Made by a program: the position numbers and the translations under genes. DNA of 64,000 bases from the NCBI GenBank assembly GCA_030248225.1, contig JASANE010030260.1, positions 1 through 64,000 on the forward strand. The letters run 5' to 3'. The first letter of the stretch is position 1. Each line of letters begins with the position of its first letter. This document shows, piece by piece, positions 12,601 to 25,900 of this stretch. Source of the DNA: Trileptium ribeirensis. Lineage: Eukaryota; Nematoda; Enoplea; Enoplida; Thoracostomopsidae. The notes under the pieces were generated by a model. That model saw only the letters and a list, made by a program, of their open reading frames with translations, was not told the origin of the DNA and did no database searches.

Positions 12601-14818
12601 TAAACAATAAACTGTTCTTAGTTGAAGAAATTTTGCCACGCGGGAAGGGAGGAGGGGGTGCTGAGCCTTGGGAAGTGGGGAAGAGAGGCTAAATATATCT
12701 TCGCGAAAACCGTTCCCAAACTCCTTCTGCACACCTATGCTGCTATATACGCAGGATTTTGTTTTCAGTAACTTTCCTACATTATGGCCAACATACCTAA
12801 TTTTTCTCTTACCATTACCGCGGTAATACGATTTCGTCTGATTACTTTGGCTGACATTGCCATTGTCGATTAATGGATTACAAACAATTGCCTTTAATTG
12901 GTAATATTGCAAGTTACAGAATACTAGTCCAGACAGCTTAATTCCATAAATTTTTCGTTTGAATTTTTTATATTTGCCTGGTTAATATATACTTTACACG
13001 GATAAAAATGGTATTTCAGTAGCTATGTTTAAGTACAATCTTCAGTAAAGCGCAAATTGTGCTGTATCGTTTGATAAGACTGAAAAGGGTCTTAATTTCG
13101 CGTCAAATAGTGCCGTAATGTTCTGCTACTGATAAGAATTCATTACGTCATTGGTATTTGTCATTAATGGACGCTGGAAGAGTCCAAAACGTGACGCAGT
13201 TGGATATGATCGCATGATCAACCGCGAATGTCCATTGATGAAATATCAAAGACTTCTACAGCACTCCTTGACTCATCCCCACACTCCGATTTTGCGCTTA
13301 ACTTGCGCGCTGAACATAGTTAACAATTTGAAGATTTATGAACGATTTGAAATAATTTATACCTATAAGCTGTAGTTGAAAATTTTTATCATGAATATTT
13401 GGCTAATCGAAACAAGTCTAAGTAAACGAGCTGGATATCAACAAACTTGGTCACCTTAGTCATGTTGGCTTTTCAAATAAAGCTCACTTCCACCTTCATG
13501 GCAAAGATAGTAGACCTAATCATCAGCATAGAAAAAGCGAAAATCTAAATTCCGTGATGGAGCAGTGTCATCATTCACCCAGAACTACCGCATAGGCTAT
13601 GAATTCAGCAAATGACGAAATATTTTTGATAAAACTGTAAACAATGACCGGTATTTAAAAATGCCGCAACTCCTGTGCAAACTGGAGCAAAACAAAAGTG
13701 GCAAGCGCTAATTTTGATGTAGGATGGGCAATATTCGTCAGTTGCCAGATAAAAATCCCATGTAACTAAATGCGCCGCAGCTTCTGATCATGCGTTTTGA
13801 CATCAACCTCTGCTGACTAACACACGCGTTGGATGCGTCTGCCATCGAGTTCTCATGACCTACATCTGTAATGGGTAGTCAAATGTGACTTTTTATATGT
13901 TTTCATGTCAGCATAATAAACAACACTTATTAGCACAATAAACAAGTTATTTCTCAATAGGAAACCACCAAATGTGTCCCAAACTGTAGTTTCTGATCAG
14001 GTTATCAGTTATAACACCTATTTTTATGTTCCTTTCTAAGCGCTACCACAACCAGCAAGACTACAAGCTCAAGAAATAAAACAGAAAAATTAACTATTTA
14101 GTCATCGCCAGCATGTTCGACGCAGACGTTTTAGCACACTACTGATGTTGTTTATGTTGTAACTGCCATGAAAACATATAACAAACTGATGTCTACTTAA
14201 AAAAATTTCGCCCAGGCACTGATAAGGGTAGAATTTTCAGAATTTCCAATTAATACTACTCAAAATTCGGCCGAGCTAAATTATATGCTCGGTCCAAAAA
14301 TTATGTTAACGTTCGTTGCTTTTGCCACATTAATCCACATTTTGACACAATAATATAGATGTTTTCCGCACAACTCAAACTCGGAAGTAATTTCCATATT
14401 GCATTTTTGCGAATTTTAGATATCATACAGTCTGCACATGCGTGTGTTTTAAAATTTTCACTTATTCAAGTATAAATTAATCATTTGTTAAATTTTGCGT
14501 ATAAAATATTATTGTTGCATATAACAGGACCGTTTACAAATATCTTTGCATTAATAGTAATCATGTCGCGGCACTGTTTATTCGTCGCACTAGGAGCAAT
14601 TCCTATCCAAACAAAATGGTTCGCAAGAACCTTCTCTGAAATGATGGCTCTATGAATTAGTTTGACACAGTGCGTTACTCTATCGTGAGAACATTTTATG
14701 CCACTATCACAGCATAATTACGAACAAAATATTGTAGATGAGTATAACACTCGGTCATAGTCATGTTCATCGTCTTAGCGGTGTAATAAACTTTGGGAGT
14801 AGGTGATACCACCGAAAA
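9666..14818. other. Intergenic DNA without recognised features
   Basis: There is over 5 kb of AT-rich DNA. Two similar 'GAGCAAAAAGTTTGAA' words in opposite orientation (about 12345 and 12545) hint at an old inverted element. No coding exon is recognised. Confidence 0.45.
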
Positions 14819-16131
14819 ACTAGTAACGCTTTCGAGATTGCAGAAGGTAGTGAGGCCTAGGTAGTACACCTACACCTACGCCATTTGCGTGCACATCAAA
14901 TCCGGTATCAATAGCATTAGTAGATATGATATATGTGGACATCACACAATACCAGCACAAGTTAAAAAAACCAACACCGTCAATGAGTTTCCCATGCCCG
15001 AAAAACCCCAAGCGAAATTTTTCAGCCGCCTAGGACGTCAGAACAATAATTTTCTAATTTTGGGACGAGGAACCATGAGGGTGCCAGACCTCATACTCCA
15101 TAACTCCAAAACCGGAGCCTTAATCGAAAAACAAAAAAGAGGCATCGGCATTTATCATTTTACTATGAAATAAAACCAACCAGAGAAAGAAATTCGAATG
15201 TTAAGATAAAAATAACCTTGCTTCCGGGAAGGACATTAAAAACCCTAATTTTGACCTCTGACCCCCAACCATGGGCGTCATACCCCAGTACCCATGGAAC
15301 CATGGGTCGCAGAGCAAAACCAGCACCGGCAATGAGTTTCCCATGCCCGAAAAACCCCAAGCGAAATTTTTCAGCCGCCCAGGACGTCAGAACAATAATT
15401 TTCTAATTTTGGGACAAGGAACCATGAGGGTGCCATACCTCAAACACATAAGTCCAAAACCGAAGCCTTAATCGAAAAACAAAAAAAGAGGCATCGGCAT
15501 TTATCATTTTACTATCAAATAAAACCAACCAGAGAAAGAAATTGGAATGTTAAGATAAAAATAACCTTGCTTCCGTGAAGGGTGCTAAAAACCCTCATTT
15601 TGACCTCTGACCCCCAACCATGGGCGTCATACACCCGTACCCATGTAACCATGGCTCGCAGAGCAAAACCGGCACCGGCAATGAGTTCCCCTGCCCGAAA
15701 ACCCCAGGAGATACTTATCAGCCGCCGAAGACGTCAGAACAAAGTTTCAAATCTTGGGTCGAGGAACCATTGGGGCGCCATACCCCCGTACCTCAAACCC
15801 CATAAATCCAGAACCGTAGCCTTAATCGAAAAACAAAAAAGAGACATCGGTATTTATCATTTTACTATGAAATAAAGCCATCCAGACAAAAAAATTCGAT
15901 AGTTAAGATAAAAATAACCTTGCTTCCGTGAAGGATACTAAAATGGGGTAAAATGCGGGCAAAAAAACCACATTTTGACCCCTGAACCAGACCCCAAATC
16001 AAAAAAAGCTAGGTTCGAATGCGCCCAAGATCGTGAAAATCGGTTCCGGCGTTCTCGAGTTATGGCCGATCACACACACACGGAATTTAAAAGATTTCAC
16101 CCCTGCAACACACAATCTCCACTACGTTATG
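14819..16131 (+). repeat. Dispersed repeat family A, copy 1
   Basis: It starts AACTAGTAACGCTTTCGAGA and ends CAATCTCCACTACGTTATG. A 350-bp internal unit (landmark TTAAGATAAAAATAACCTTG at 15201, 15550 and 15903) is repeated. The tail contains a 'CGAAAATCGGTTxxGGCGTTCTCGAGTTATGGCC' type block and a short CA run. No coding frame is credible. Copies 2 and 3 lie at 27351-28338 and 41444-42337. Confidence 0.85.
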
Positions 16132-19100
16132 AAAACTTGGGGTGTCCCTGCAATATTTGGAGGGGTACGCTAAAAAACGAACACGTCTCCGGAAAAAGCA
16201 ATATACATGAATATGACACAGTGTCACACACTTCTACAAGTTTTTTATGAATTCTTGATATTAAGTTCTCTATGGGGTTAAGCAGTTCCATGATACAGGA
16301 TTTGTGTCAAAGTAAACTGGCCACAAATCATGTACCCATCCAAGAATTTTTTCGCAAACGCAAATGAAGTACCAGTACTGGCAATTAAGTTATCGCCAAA
16401 TCATTTTATAAAATACATATACTCCGAGAAAACAATATCCGGCGCATTCATTGTGGCACCGTATATATACTTGGGCTTCGCCGATACCGAAAAATACTAA
16501 AATTACAATTCAGGCACCAATACCGATATTCGCCAACGCGATATATAAGTTATGATTATAATATATTACGTGTGCATACACTCGAGTTGGAAAATGTGCA
16601 GGCAAATAATTAAAATATATCATGTAGAACAAATTCAATATTTTTGATAATTGTCAAAACCGACATGTTTCGGTTTTGTGTGGAAAAACGTTTGGTTCGG
16701 GATTTTAGTAAGCTACAAATTTCCTCAGCCGTCTGCTATTATTGCTATCACATTTTTAATGGTTCAAAAATGCCGCTACCGTCATGGTGCTAACGATTAT
16801 CGGCGAAGCCCTATTATATACGGCTAAAAATGCGTATGACGCTATCAACATGCTAATACTGACAATATTGTACCCAAATAAGCGCAACCATTACTTTGAA
16901 TTGGTGTATTTTGCCTCTACTCACATTTATATGCGTATATTTGCTGAAATTCATGTATTTATTTTAAACTAGTGCAGTAATGACAAAAAATTTGATTGTT
17001 ATTATTTATGATCGAGCATTGGCAGGCTTCTCCATTGTGCAGGGACCTCCCACTCGCCAAAATCCCCCATGTTCGTTCCCTTCCCACGCCATAAAATCCT
17101 CCATGTTTGATATTGATTTAGAACCCACAAAAATAATAAGCTGTATGAAACATAAATTAGTAGCCTTTAATAAGGCACTTACGACTCCTAATAATAACAT
17201 CAGTACAAAAAAAGTGTATACACTGCAAAATTGGCAAAGAAATATTAGTAAAAATTTAAGTTCCCCAACCCTAGCTTTCCCCCGGGAATGACCACGGATG
17301 GCCCCCATGGGAATCCCCACTTTCCCGGCAAGTGGAAAGGCCAGATTAAACGACATAAAATCCTTAATTAAAGCAATTTAAAAATACGTTACAATTCGTT
17401 CAGTGGTTATCGAATGCTATTTATGATTTCTTATCACATTTTTTGAAAATCAATGATTTCATAGAATGTAAATGATAATCTTAAGGAGCCGAAAATCAAA
17501 CTAAGGTTTATAAATATTTACCCAAGTCATACTCGACAATGAGTATATATTACACAAAAAACTACCGAAGTCTAAGAAAATACCAAAATCCGGCGATTAA
17601 GCGGATTAGATTATTGGCAAAATAAATATTGCGTGAACAAAACACTATACTATATTGGTAAAGAGAAGACACAGTGTTACATAATACAGCATTACTGATA
17701 TGAAATTATTGATCCGACAAGTTGTTGTCATTAAAGTACAGTCGTAACCAGACAAATGATTTACTGCACTGTACTGCAACAGTATTGTAAATAATGCAGT
17801 AAAACTACAATGATGACCCCTAAGGATAGTTTTAATATTCTAAATGGTAATTCCTGTTAATTTTAATATCCTAACGTATTCGAAAATGCAGTGTTGCTAA
17901 AATTATTTAATATGCAATTCTAATTCTCTGTTAAAATTGCGAGTGAGTAGTTAAGCTTTTGTACACGGCAAAATAATGCTAAACAGTTTTGAATATGCTT
18001 TTGTACTTTTTTGTATTTGGCCAGTTCATAGATGTACGAAAACTGACTCCGACTCACCTATGATTGGATGCACCAAATAGCTATAAACGACACAAAATAC
18101 GCATGACCACAGATAGTTGTTATAAAACCAAAAGTTTTGGTCATCCAAAATCTATTAAAATTGGGAAAATATCATAATCACAATGCTGACTTCTCCAAAA
18201 TGGAGACCTGGTATTTTTAGGTGCCCAAGGGCAAAAAAACGAGTGCCCTTCCGGTTGGAGCTCTCTGGCAAAATTTTGTGCTATATCCCGGTAAAAACAA
18301 CCCCTAATTAAAATACGAAAATTGAACAAAAAATTTACAAAAACTATAGACTTTTGATACTATAGATTTGGTTAATTCAAACAAAATATTCGTTTAAAAC
18401 TTGGTCTTAAGGTCAGAATAGACGTTTTTTCATAATTTCTGAGGCCATTTATATATTCATAATTCTACCGAGTCCAAGCCGGGGCATCTAAGTTCACTCC
18501 CATCGCAATATTCGCCCTCCGTTCCGAACCAAGCCTGCCGCTTCATGTCCCGTTGTAAAATTTTCGGTGAATGGAGAAGCCAGTTAAATATAAACAAAAT
18601 TTTCGTTTTGAATCTTACAAAAGTGTCAAAAACGCAACCATGCATTGCATTATAACACTTTGGGTCAACGTTACTAAGGCACCAAGCTACGTGAGGCTTT
18701 AGCAAGCAAACCGTTAAGGCAATTACCCATATATCTATCCGCAAATTAGGGCACCAAAATTATGACAATTAGTTGTACGCTGATGGCTAGATGGAATAAT
18801 AGATTTTACAATACGGATTGGGTAAAAATTATTTTCGTCAAGACCAGAGGAAAAAGCGTGCTTGTAATAACCGCAAATTTTTCAGCTTGCACAAAAAACA
18901 AAAACACGATCTGGTTTCGAAACATCTCAGGACTTAAGGTTAGGCTCCGACAGTTTCGAGAAAAATTCGCAATCAAGAGACGAGTCACTGTCACATGTAT
19001 TGTGGATTAACTGAAAAAGACTCGGCAGTTTCTCGACACCACTTATGGCTCCACATTTACATGCTTGTGACAAGAAGCTACTAATTTATGCTGAAAGTTA

Positions 19101-19805
19101 TAACCGCTAATAATTCTCCTAATGTACTGCGGGTGTTTTGTAAAGTTGTGCCTTTAAAAAGTACTTAGGAAGCTCATATTTCGAACCTCTAATAGCTTCT
19201 TGATAACACTATGACGCTTCTCGACATCACTACATAATTTTCCAACAGGGTGGGTGCAATCCTTTTTGCTGGGAAGTATTGTGCCAGTAACAAAATTTGT
19301 CTGACAACCTGTTGTGAGAGGAATATGACAGACGTAAATTTCGCATAACCCCATCTAGGTTTGACGTTATAACATTACTCCCACGAAAAACTGGGATCAC
19401 AAATTATTTCTATCCATGATACCCAAAAAGCGGCTACCCCTGAAACCAAGAAATACGAGCGAAATGAATATGTCATGCATGGTGAGCAGAGATACTTTTT
19501 TCAAGACATTATCAAGATCTCTTGATAGTAGCAATATATCATTTAAATCTAACACACGATTAGATTATAGCAGAAAACTAGAAAGTGCTTACACAAACCA
19601 TCAAAACAGGACATGTAATACAGCAAAATTCGACATGACACAATTCAACACCTTTGAAAGATTATAAACACTATTAATGACAGCAGTTAAATTATGTGTA
19701 TACACAATAGGACGGGCCAGCTTTGTTACGTCGCTTGCATTTTGCCTTTGAAACCGGCGCTATCTGAAAACCCGACTAATCCATGTAAAACGGAGCGACT
19801 AAACA
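16132..19805. other. Intergenic DNA downstream of the desaturase
   Basis: Frames up to 116 codons occur (17006-17356, minus) without domain signatures. No clear polyadenylation signal for the desaturase could be pinned down directly past 19806. Confidence 0.45.
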
Positions 19806-19973
19806 TTACCCAGCCTTCAAGTGCAATTCCGAGTCTGGTATAAGCTTATCCTGTGCGTCGACTGAACACATATGTCCGTCTTTACATCCGCCATCCCCGC
19901 AAAAAGAAAACATTGGTCCAAAACAAGCAATAAAGATCTTCTTCAGCTCGTAATAGCCTAAGTATTGCAGTAT
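19806..19973 (-). CDS. DEGS1: Desaturase exon 9, C-terminal extension and stop
   Basis: It encodes residues 335-389 and a TAA stop. It continues in phase 0 from exon 8 through a TTTCAG acceptor. It carries a short cysteine- and glycine-rich stretch, [12 protein letters not shown], with no counterpart that I know in vertebrate DEGS1. The alternative phase would stop earlier and needs a poorer splice fit. The conserved open frame and good splice sites support this exon, though it lies outside the conserved family region. Confidence 0.75.
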   Translation of the reverse strand: MLQYLGYYELKKIFIACFGPMFSFCGDGGCKDGHMCSVDAQDKLIPDSELHLKAG

Positions 19974-22900
19974 CTGAAATATAAAAATATATACGCAAAA
20001 AATAAATGCATAAGAAAATATAGGAATTTTGTTTATTATTAATCAACGCAATTTCGACTGATGCTAGTTATATAAGTACTGATACTAGTTCAACATTTCA
20101 CTGCTCAGTCTATAATGTACAGCCATGACATGAGCGAAACCGGTTTTGATAATATAAACCCCAAGTTGCTATACCGAAGTTCTGGTGGTGGCAAAATCTA
20201 ATGGCATATTCTACAAAAAAAATGTGCGTCCAAATAATATTTACAAAGGTAAAAAGATTTTGAACAGCGAATTCATGCTGCTTTGAAGCTAAAACTTGAT
20301 CTAAGTTATTGTTTAGCGGCAAGATCTCATCAAAAATGTTAATTTAGGCAGTATGACTTACCGCCGGCCAATATTCTTTTAACATATTGGTCCCCCAATA
20401 ATCAGGATCAACACGCCTCAATCGTTTAATTCGCGCGTACGGACCAAGCGCAGGATTGACGATAAATTGGTACAATACCCAAATCCAACTTGTATGATAA
20501 GTGAGATGTTCATAGTATTCAGGAGCTATTTTCCGAACCTAAAAATAATTAGAGTAAATCGATATTTTGCCGAAATCACGGGTTTGTTCAATTATAATCA
20601 AGTCAACAAATGATATTCAACAGGCTACAGCCAAGATGATTTAATGCTGCCTAAATTAAGTTTTGTCATGCTTCACCAAAAAAGATGTGTTCACTAAGAT
20701 TAATCGGGCATGTTGTTATAAGCGCACGTTTTTTGGTGTATTTTATTACAAAGTTATTAATGTACAAGTTTCTACATAAAGATATTTCCGATAAAGCGAA
20801 AAATTATTAAATATTTCTGCAGCAGTCAACACATTAAGATTACTAATAAAACATATGACGATGTATCTATTAAACAAACAAAAACCACTCACCAAAGGCA
20901 ATTTATCACCAGGAATATAAGGAAAATCGTGATGCTCGACGTGATATCCAACGTTAAATGTTACAAGATTCAACGGTCCAACATAGGAATACGTCTCCTA
21001 ACAATTGGGAATAGGCGATCATGTATTTAAATATGTAGATATAATACAATATTATATATTTTCCATACGTATATGCGATAATTACAAAGCATTGCACTGT
21101 TGGTACTTGAAGCTAGAGAAGTTCGCATTATGAAATGTTCTCGAAGTTTATATTGTGGTGGCACGTCTAAGTTCTAAAGTTTCGAATTAGTCGGCACAGT
21201 TAGCTTTCATGAGGTCGACAGAAAAGTTAATCTGGTGTTGTGCCAATCGACCGTGAAAACAACAATTATTATCGACGCAGTAATACGAAACTCGTGCACT
21301 AAAAATGTCTATTTCTCACACAAAATATTTAGGCGTAAAAAGATAACTTCTGGTTCACGGATCAGAGCCCAATGACAAAGATTGCTTCAACAGCGTACCG
21401 TACGTTCAATTTATGGAATTATGGGCGACACAACAAAAGACGGCAATGAAATCGAACGATTAATGTTGCCTGGCTAACCGGCTCTGGTGACACATTGCTG
21501 TGAAACCGAAGTTATCTATTATTGCTGTACACCAGACATATAAGGTGTCTCAAAATGTTGTTCGGCTTTTCAAATAAACTTGTAGTTAGACTCACCATTA
21601 GTAAAAGAATTCGAAAATGTACACGTAGAGCAAAATTTTTTTAACATATTCGCACACAGCTAAATACAAATAATCCCTTTATCACTCAAAATCTCAATTA
21701 TCCTGAAGAATAGTAACTCCTGGCAAAATATATTATGTTTGTCTTCATAAAAATAAAAGTGTGGGACCTATACCACAGATTCTAACAGCACATCGACACG
21801 TCTTTGCTCATCCCCGTTCAAAATTATTTGTACGAACAGTAATCGACAAAACAACCAGTGTATTAGAAAATAAAAAGTATTGCACTTGAAAAGTACATTT
21901 CTTTCCAGCTACGGATAATCCAGTGAACTAAAACATATATAATTATAATGTGTTTGAAGGTATAAAACGAATATCGATAAACAGCTGGGATAAAAATCCT
22001 GACCTGATACGGACGGAACAAAAAGTCATATATTAACGCTATACTTCCTAATTTCGAGTCTCGATGAACAATTATTAGTCGCCGCCATGTGTCCAACCAT
22101 GAAAGCTTTGGTGAAAGTCACATTTACTATCTATTAACACTAAGCTATCTTGAAGCGATTGCTCGTATACTTAAGGCTCCTCGCAAAGCGAACTAACAAC
22201 AAATCACGTACAATTATGCAGTGTTGGATGAATTTACAACGTATGCAAACGTAATTTGTTGTTGTCGAACAACAGTAGGAGTTAAAGGGTTAAACATGTG
22301 GCGTACTAAATTTTGATTAATCCTTTACTTCCTGAATTAATTAACATTTCGAGTATCGATGAACAATTATTAGTCGCCGCCATGTGTCCAACCATGAAAG
22401 CTTTGGTGAAAGTCACATTTACTATCTATTAACACTAAGCTATCTTGAAGCGATTGCTCGTATCCTTAAGGCTCCTCGCAAAGCGAACTAACAACAAATC
22501 ACGTACAATTATGCAGTGTTGGATGAATTTACAACGTATGCAAACGTAATTTGTTGTTGTCGAACAACAGTAGGAGTTAAAGGGTTAAACATGTGGCGTA
22601 CTAAATTTTGATTAATCCTTTACTTCCTGAATTAATTAACATTTCGAGTATCGATGAACAATTATTAGTCGCCGCCATGTGTCCAACCATGAAAGCTTTG
22701 GTGAAAGTCACATTTACTATCTATTAACACTAAGCTATCTTGAAGCGATTGCTCGTATCCTTAAGGCTCCTCGCAAAGCGAGCTAACAACAAATCACGTA
22801 CAATTATGCAGTGTTGGATGAATTTACAACGTATGCAAACGTAATTTGTTGTTGTCGAACAACAGTAGGAGTTAAAGGGTTAAACATGTGGCGTACTAAA

Positions 22901-25900
22901 TTTTGATTAATCCTTTACTTCCTGAATTAATTAACATTTCGAGTATTGATGAACAATTATTAGTCGCCGCCATGTGTCCAACTATGAAAGCTTTGGTGAA
23001 AGTCACATTTACTATCTATTAACACTAAGCTATCTTGAAGCGATTGCTCGTATCCTTAAGGCTCCTCGCAAAGCGAGCTAACAACAAATCACGTACAATT
23101 ATGCAGTGTTGGATGAATTTACAACGTATGCAAACGTAATTTGTTGTTGTCGAACAACAGTAGGAGTTAAAGGGTTAAACATGTGGCGTACTAAATTTTG
23201 ATTAATCCTTTACTTCCTGAATTAATTAACATTTCGAGTATCGATGAACAATTATTAGTCGCCGCCATGTGTCCAACCATGAAAGCTTTGGTGAAAGTCA
23301 CATTTACTATCTATTAACACTAAGCTATCTTGAAGCGATTGCTCGTATCCTTAAGGCTCCTCGCAAAGCGAACTAACAACAACTCACGTACAATTATGCA
23401 GTGTTGGATGAATTTACAACGTATGCAAACGTAATTTGTTGTTGTCGAACAACAGTAGGAGTTAAAGGGTTAAACATGTGGCGTACTAAATTTTGATTAA
23501 TCCTTTACTTCCTGAATTAATTAACATTTCGAGTATCGATGAACAATTATTAGTCGCCGCCATGTGTCCAACCATGAAAGCTTTGGTGAAAGTCACATTT
23601 ACTATCTATTAACACTAAACTATCTTGAAGCGATTGCTCGTATCCTTAAGGCTCCTCGCAAAGCGAGCTAACAACAACTCACGTACAATTATGCAGTGTT
23701 GGATGAATTTACAACGTATGCAAACGTAATTTGTTGTTGTCGAACAACAGTAGGAGTTAAAGGGTTAAACATGTGGCGTACTAAATTTTGATTAATCCTT
23801 TACTTCCTGAATTAATTAACATTTCGAGTATCGATGAACAATATTTGTCGCCGCCATGTATCGAACGCCAAAAGCCCTGGTGAAAATCACGTTTACTATC
23901 CATTGAGCTATTCGACGCTATTTCTCGGACCATTAAGGCTCCTCACAAAGCGAGTGCACAACAATTCACGTGCAACTGTCTAGTATTTGACGAATTTACA
24001 ACGTATGCAAACGTAATTTGTTGCCAAACAATAGTAGGAGTTAAAGGGTTAAAAGCAGCGTCCATGATAATTCGGCGATGAAGTAGAATATCATGTTTAC
24101 CATGAGACTTTGTCAGTCATTTAACTTAGTGTTTAAGTTTCACAAAAACAGTATACACTTTGTGCTCACCTGACCGGGAGTAAATATATAGTGCTCAGAA
24201 ATGAAATGTCCAGCTGTTGGATGCCATCCCATCGAAATCAGTGATCCGAACAACAAATAGAAAAGTGGTTTAAATCCCCAAAAATAATATATTGCGATAT
24301 CGAAAGATATTTGAATGATAGCGTTTAGAACTTCCAGATCCGTTGGGCACTAAAAATATTTTATAACAACAAAAGCTAAATTCAAATTTTAGAATTATAG
24401 CTGTAGCAGCATAAGTCAGAAAAAATAAACAATTTCGTTCGACATCTTGCTTATCGCTAGCGTGAGTAGCAAACATACCCAACAATTTGCAGCACGATAT
24501 CGTGCGTTTATACAGTTTAAATATGTAAATCATGCAGAACGTTTAGAAGTTTTTGAGAATTAACTATAAAAACATTATCAGAAAACATTCAATAGAACAC
24601 GATATGATAATATATACATACCACGGATGTTGTGGATATGGTTTAGGCGTAATACAAATCTCCAAAATAAAAATGAGCAGATATAATAATGCCGAAACGA
24701 ATTTTAGAAAACCGAAATACTTTAGCGCATAAGGTGCAAAAAATTGTGGTAAAGAAAAGGTAATTTTTACAGAATTTCTTTAATACTTCTTCGTCTACTA
24801 ACGCATATACATTGTCACAGTTAATCTCTGTATACATTATTTACAAATAAGTAGCGTTGGCAAAGGGGCTAGTGCAGCTAGTCTGGGCACAGCCAATGTG
24901 CTGAGAGTCTAAATTAAGGACCACCGTCTAAAACATCGAAAGACAATAATACACCAGCAGAACATTAAATGTTACGTTACAGCTATATATTTCCAGCACA
25001 TATTAAAGTTATAGAATGTTTTATATCCCGAATAACCAAAACAACGGAAAATAGCAAAAATTTATAAAACAATACAATGTTAGGTATAGTACTTACACGT
25101 TGAGGGAGTATTGCATGAAATGTAGGATACGTAAGTATCTGGGCTCTGCATTCGGTGAAAATTTTGCCAAGGGGTATGAAATCAGGGACGCCCTGGTTCC
25201 GAATCGAAGGTGCCCAATTTTGCAAGAGAAAAACGGGTAAAAATCGTGTCGGAAACACTGTCAAAACGCTTTTGATGGAGAAAAGAGCCATTTTGAAACA
25301 AATTTTGATAAAATTTGCAAAATTTTAGGCTTCAGAACAGAATTTTAGTACAAGTTTTGATCAAATTTTATGTACTTTGGACGAATTGGAAATAAAAAAA
25401 TTTCCATGAGGCGGTGAACCGTGGGGAACCCAAAATTTTGCCAGGGGGCACATGTTCTGAACCAGGGTGAACCGAAAAATACCAGAATGCCCCCACACCC
25501 CAATTTGGAGAGCCAAGCGTATCATTTAAAATATAATTACCTTCATCGGACATAGCAGGCCCATATACCTGTCTGCAGACAAGTTCCAGTTTTTAATTTA
25601 TTTTTAAACTACGGATCATAGCTTAGAAAACGGCTAGTCTAACAAAAAATTACAAAGCAGCAAATTAGTAGCTGTGTCTGTATTTTTCGGTCACATACAT
25701 CTTCTCATCTATTAGACCACCTACTCCACTACCACATGACCACGGTCAGTTTACCTTTTTGTATATTATCATTGGTCGAAATGCGTAGAATAACGGTTGC
25801 AAAAACAGCCATAGTAATTTTGTTACGGTCCGGTTGAACAAAACTCCTTCTAATTCCGTTGGCACATCGGTATCTAACATTTCTTCGCCTGTAACAAATT

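Noticed and set aside
17006..17356. A 116-codon minus-strand frame with hydrophobic stretch
   Set aside because: No family signature, no codon bias, and it overlaps GC-rich repeat-like sequence at its start.
22038..24055. CRISPR array
   Set aside because: The units are 295 bp with no spacer variation, in a eukaryotic intron; it is an ordinary tandem satellite.
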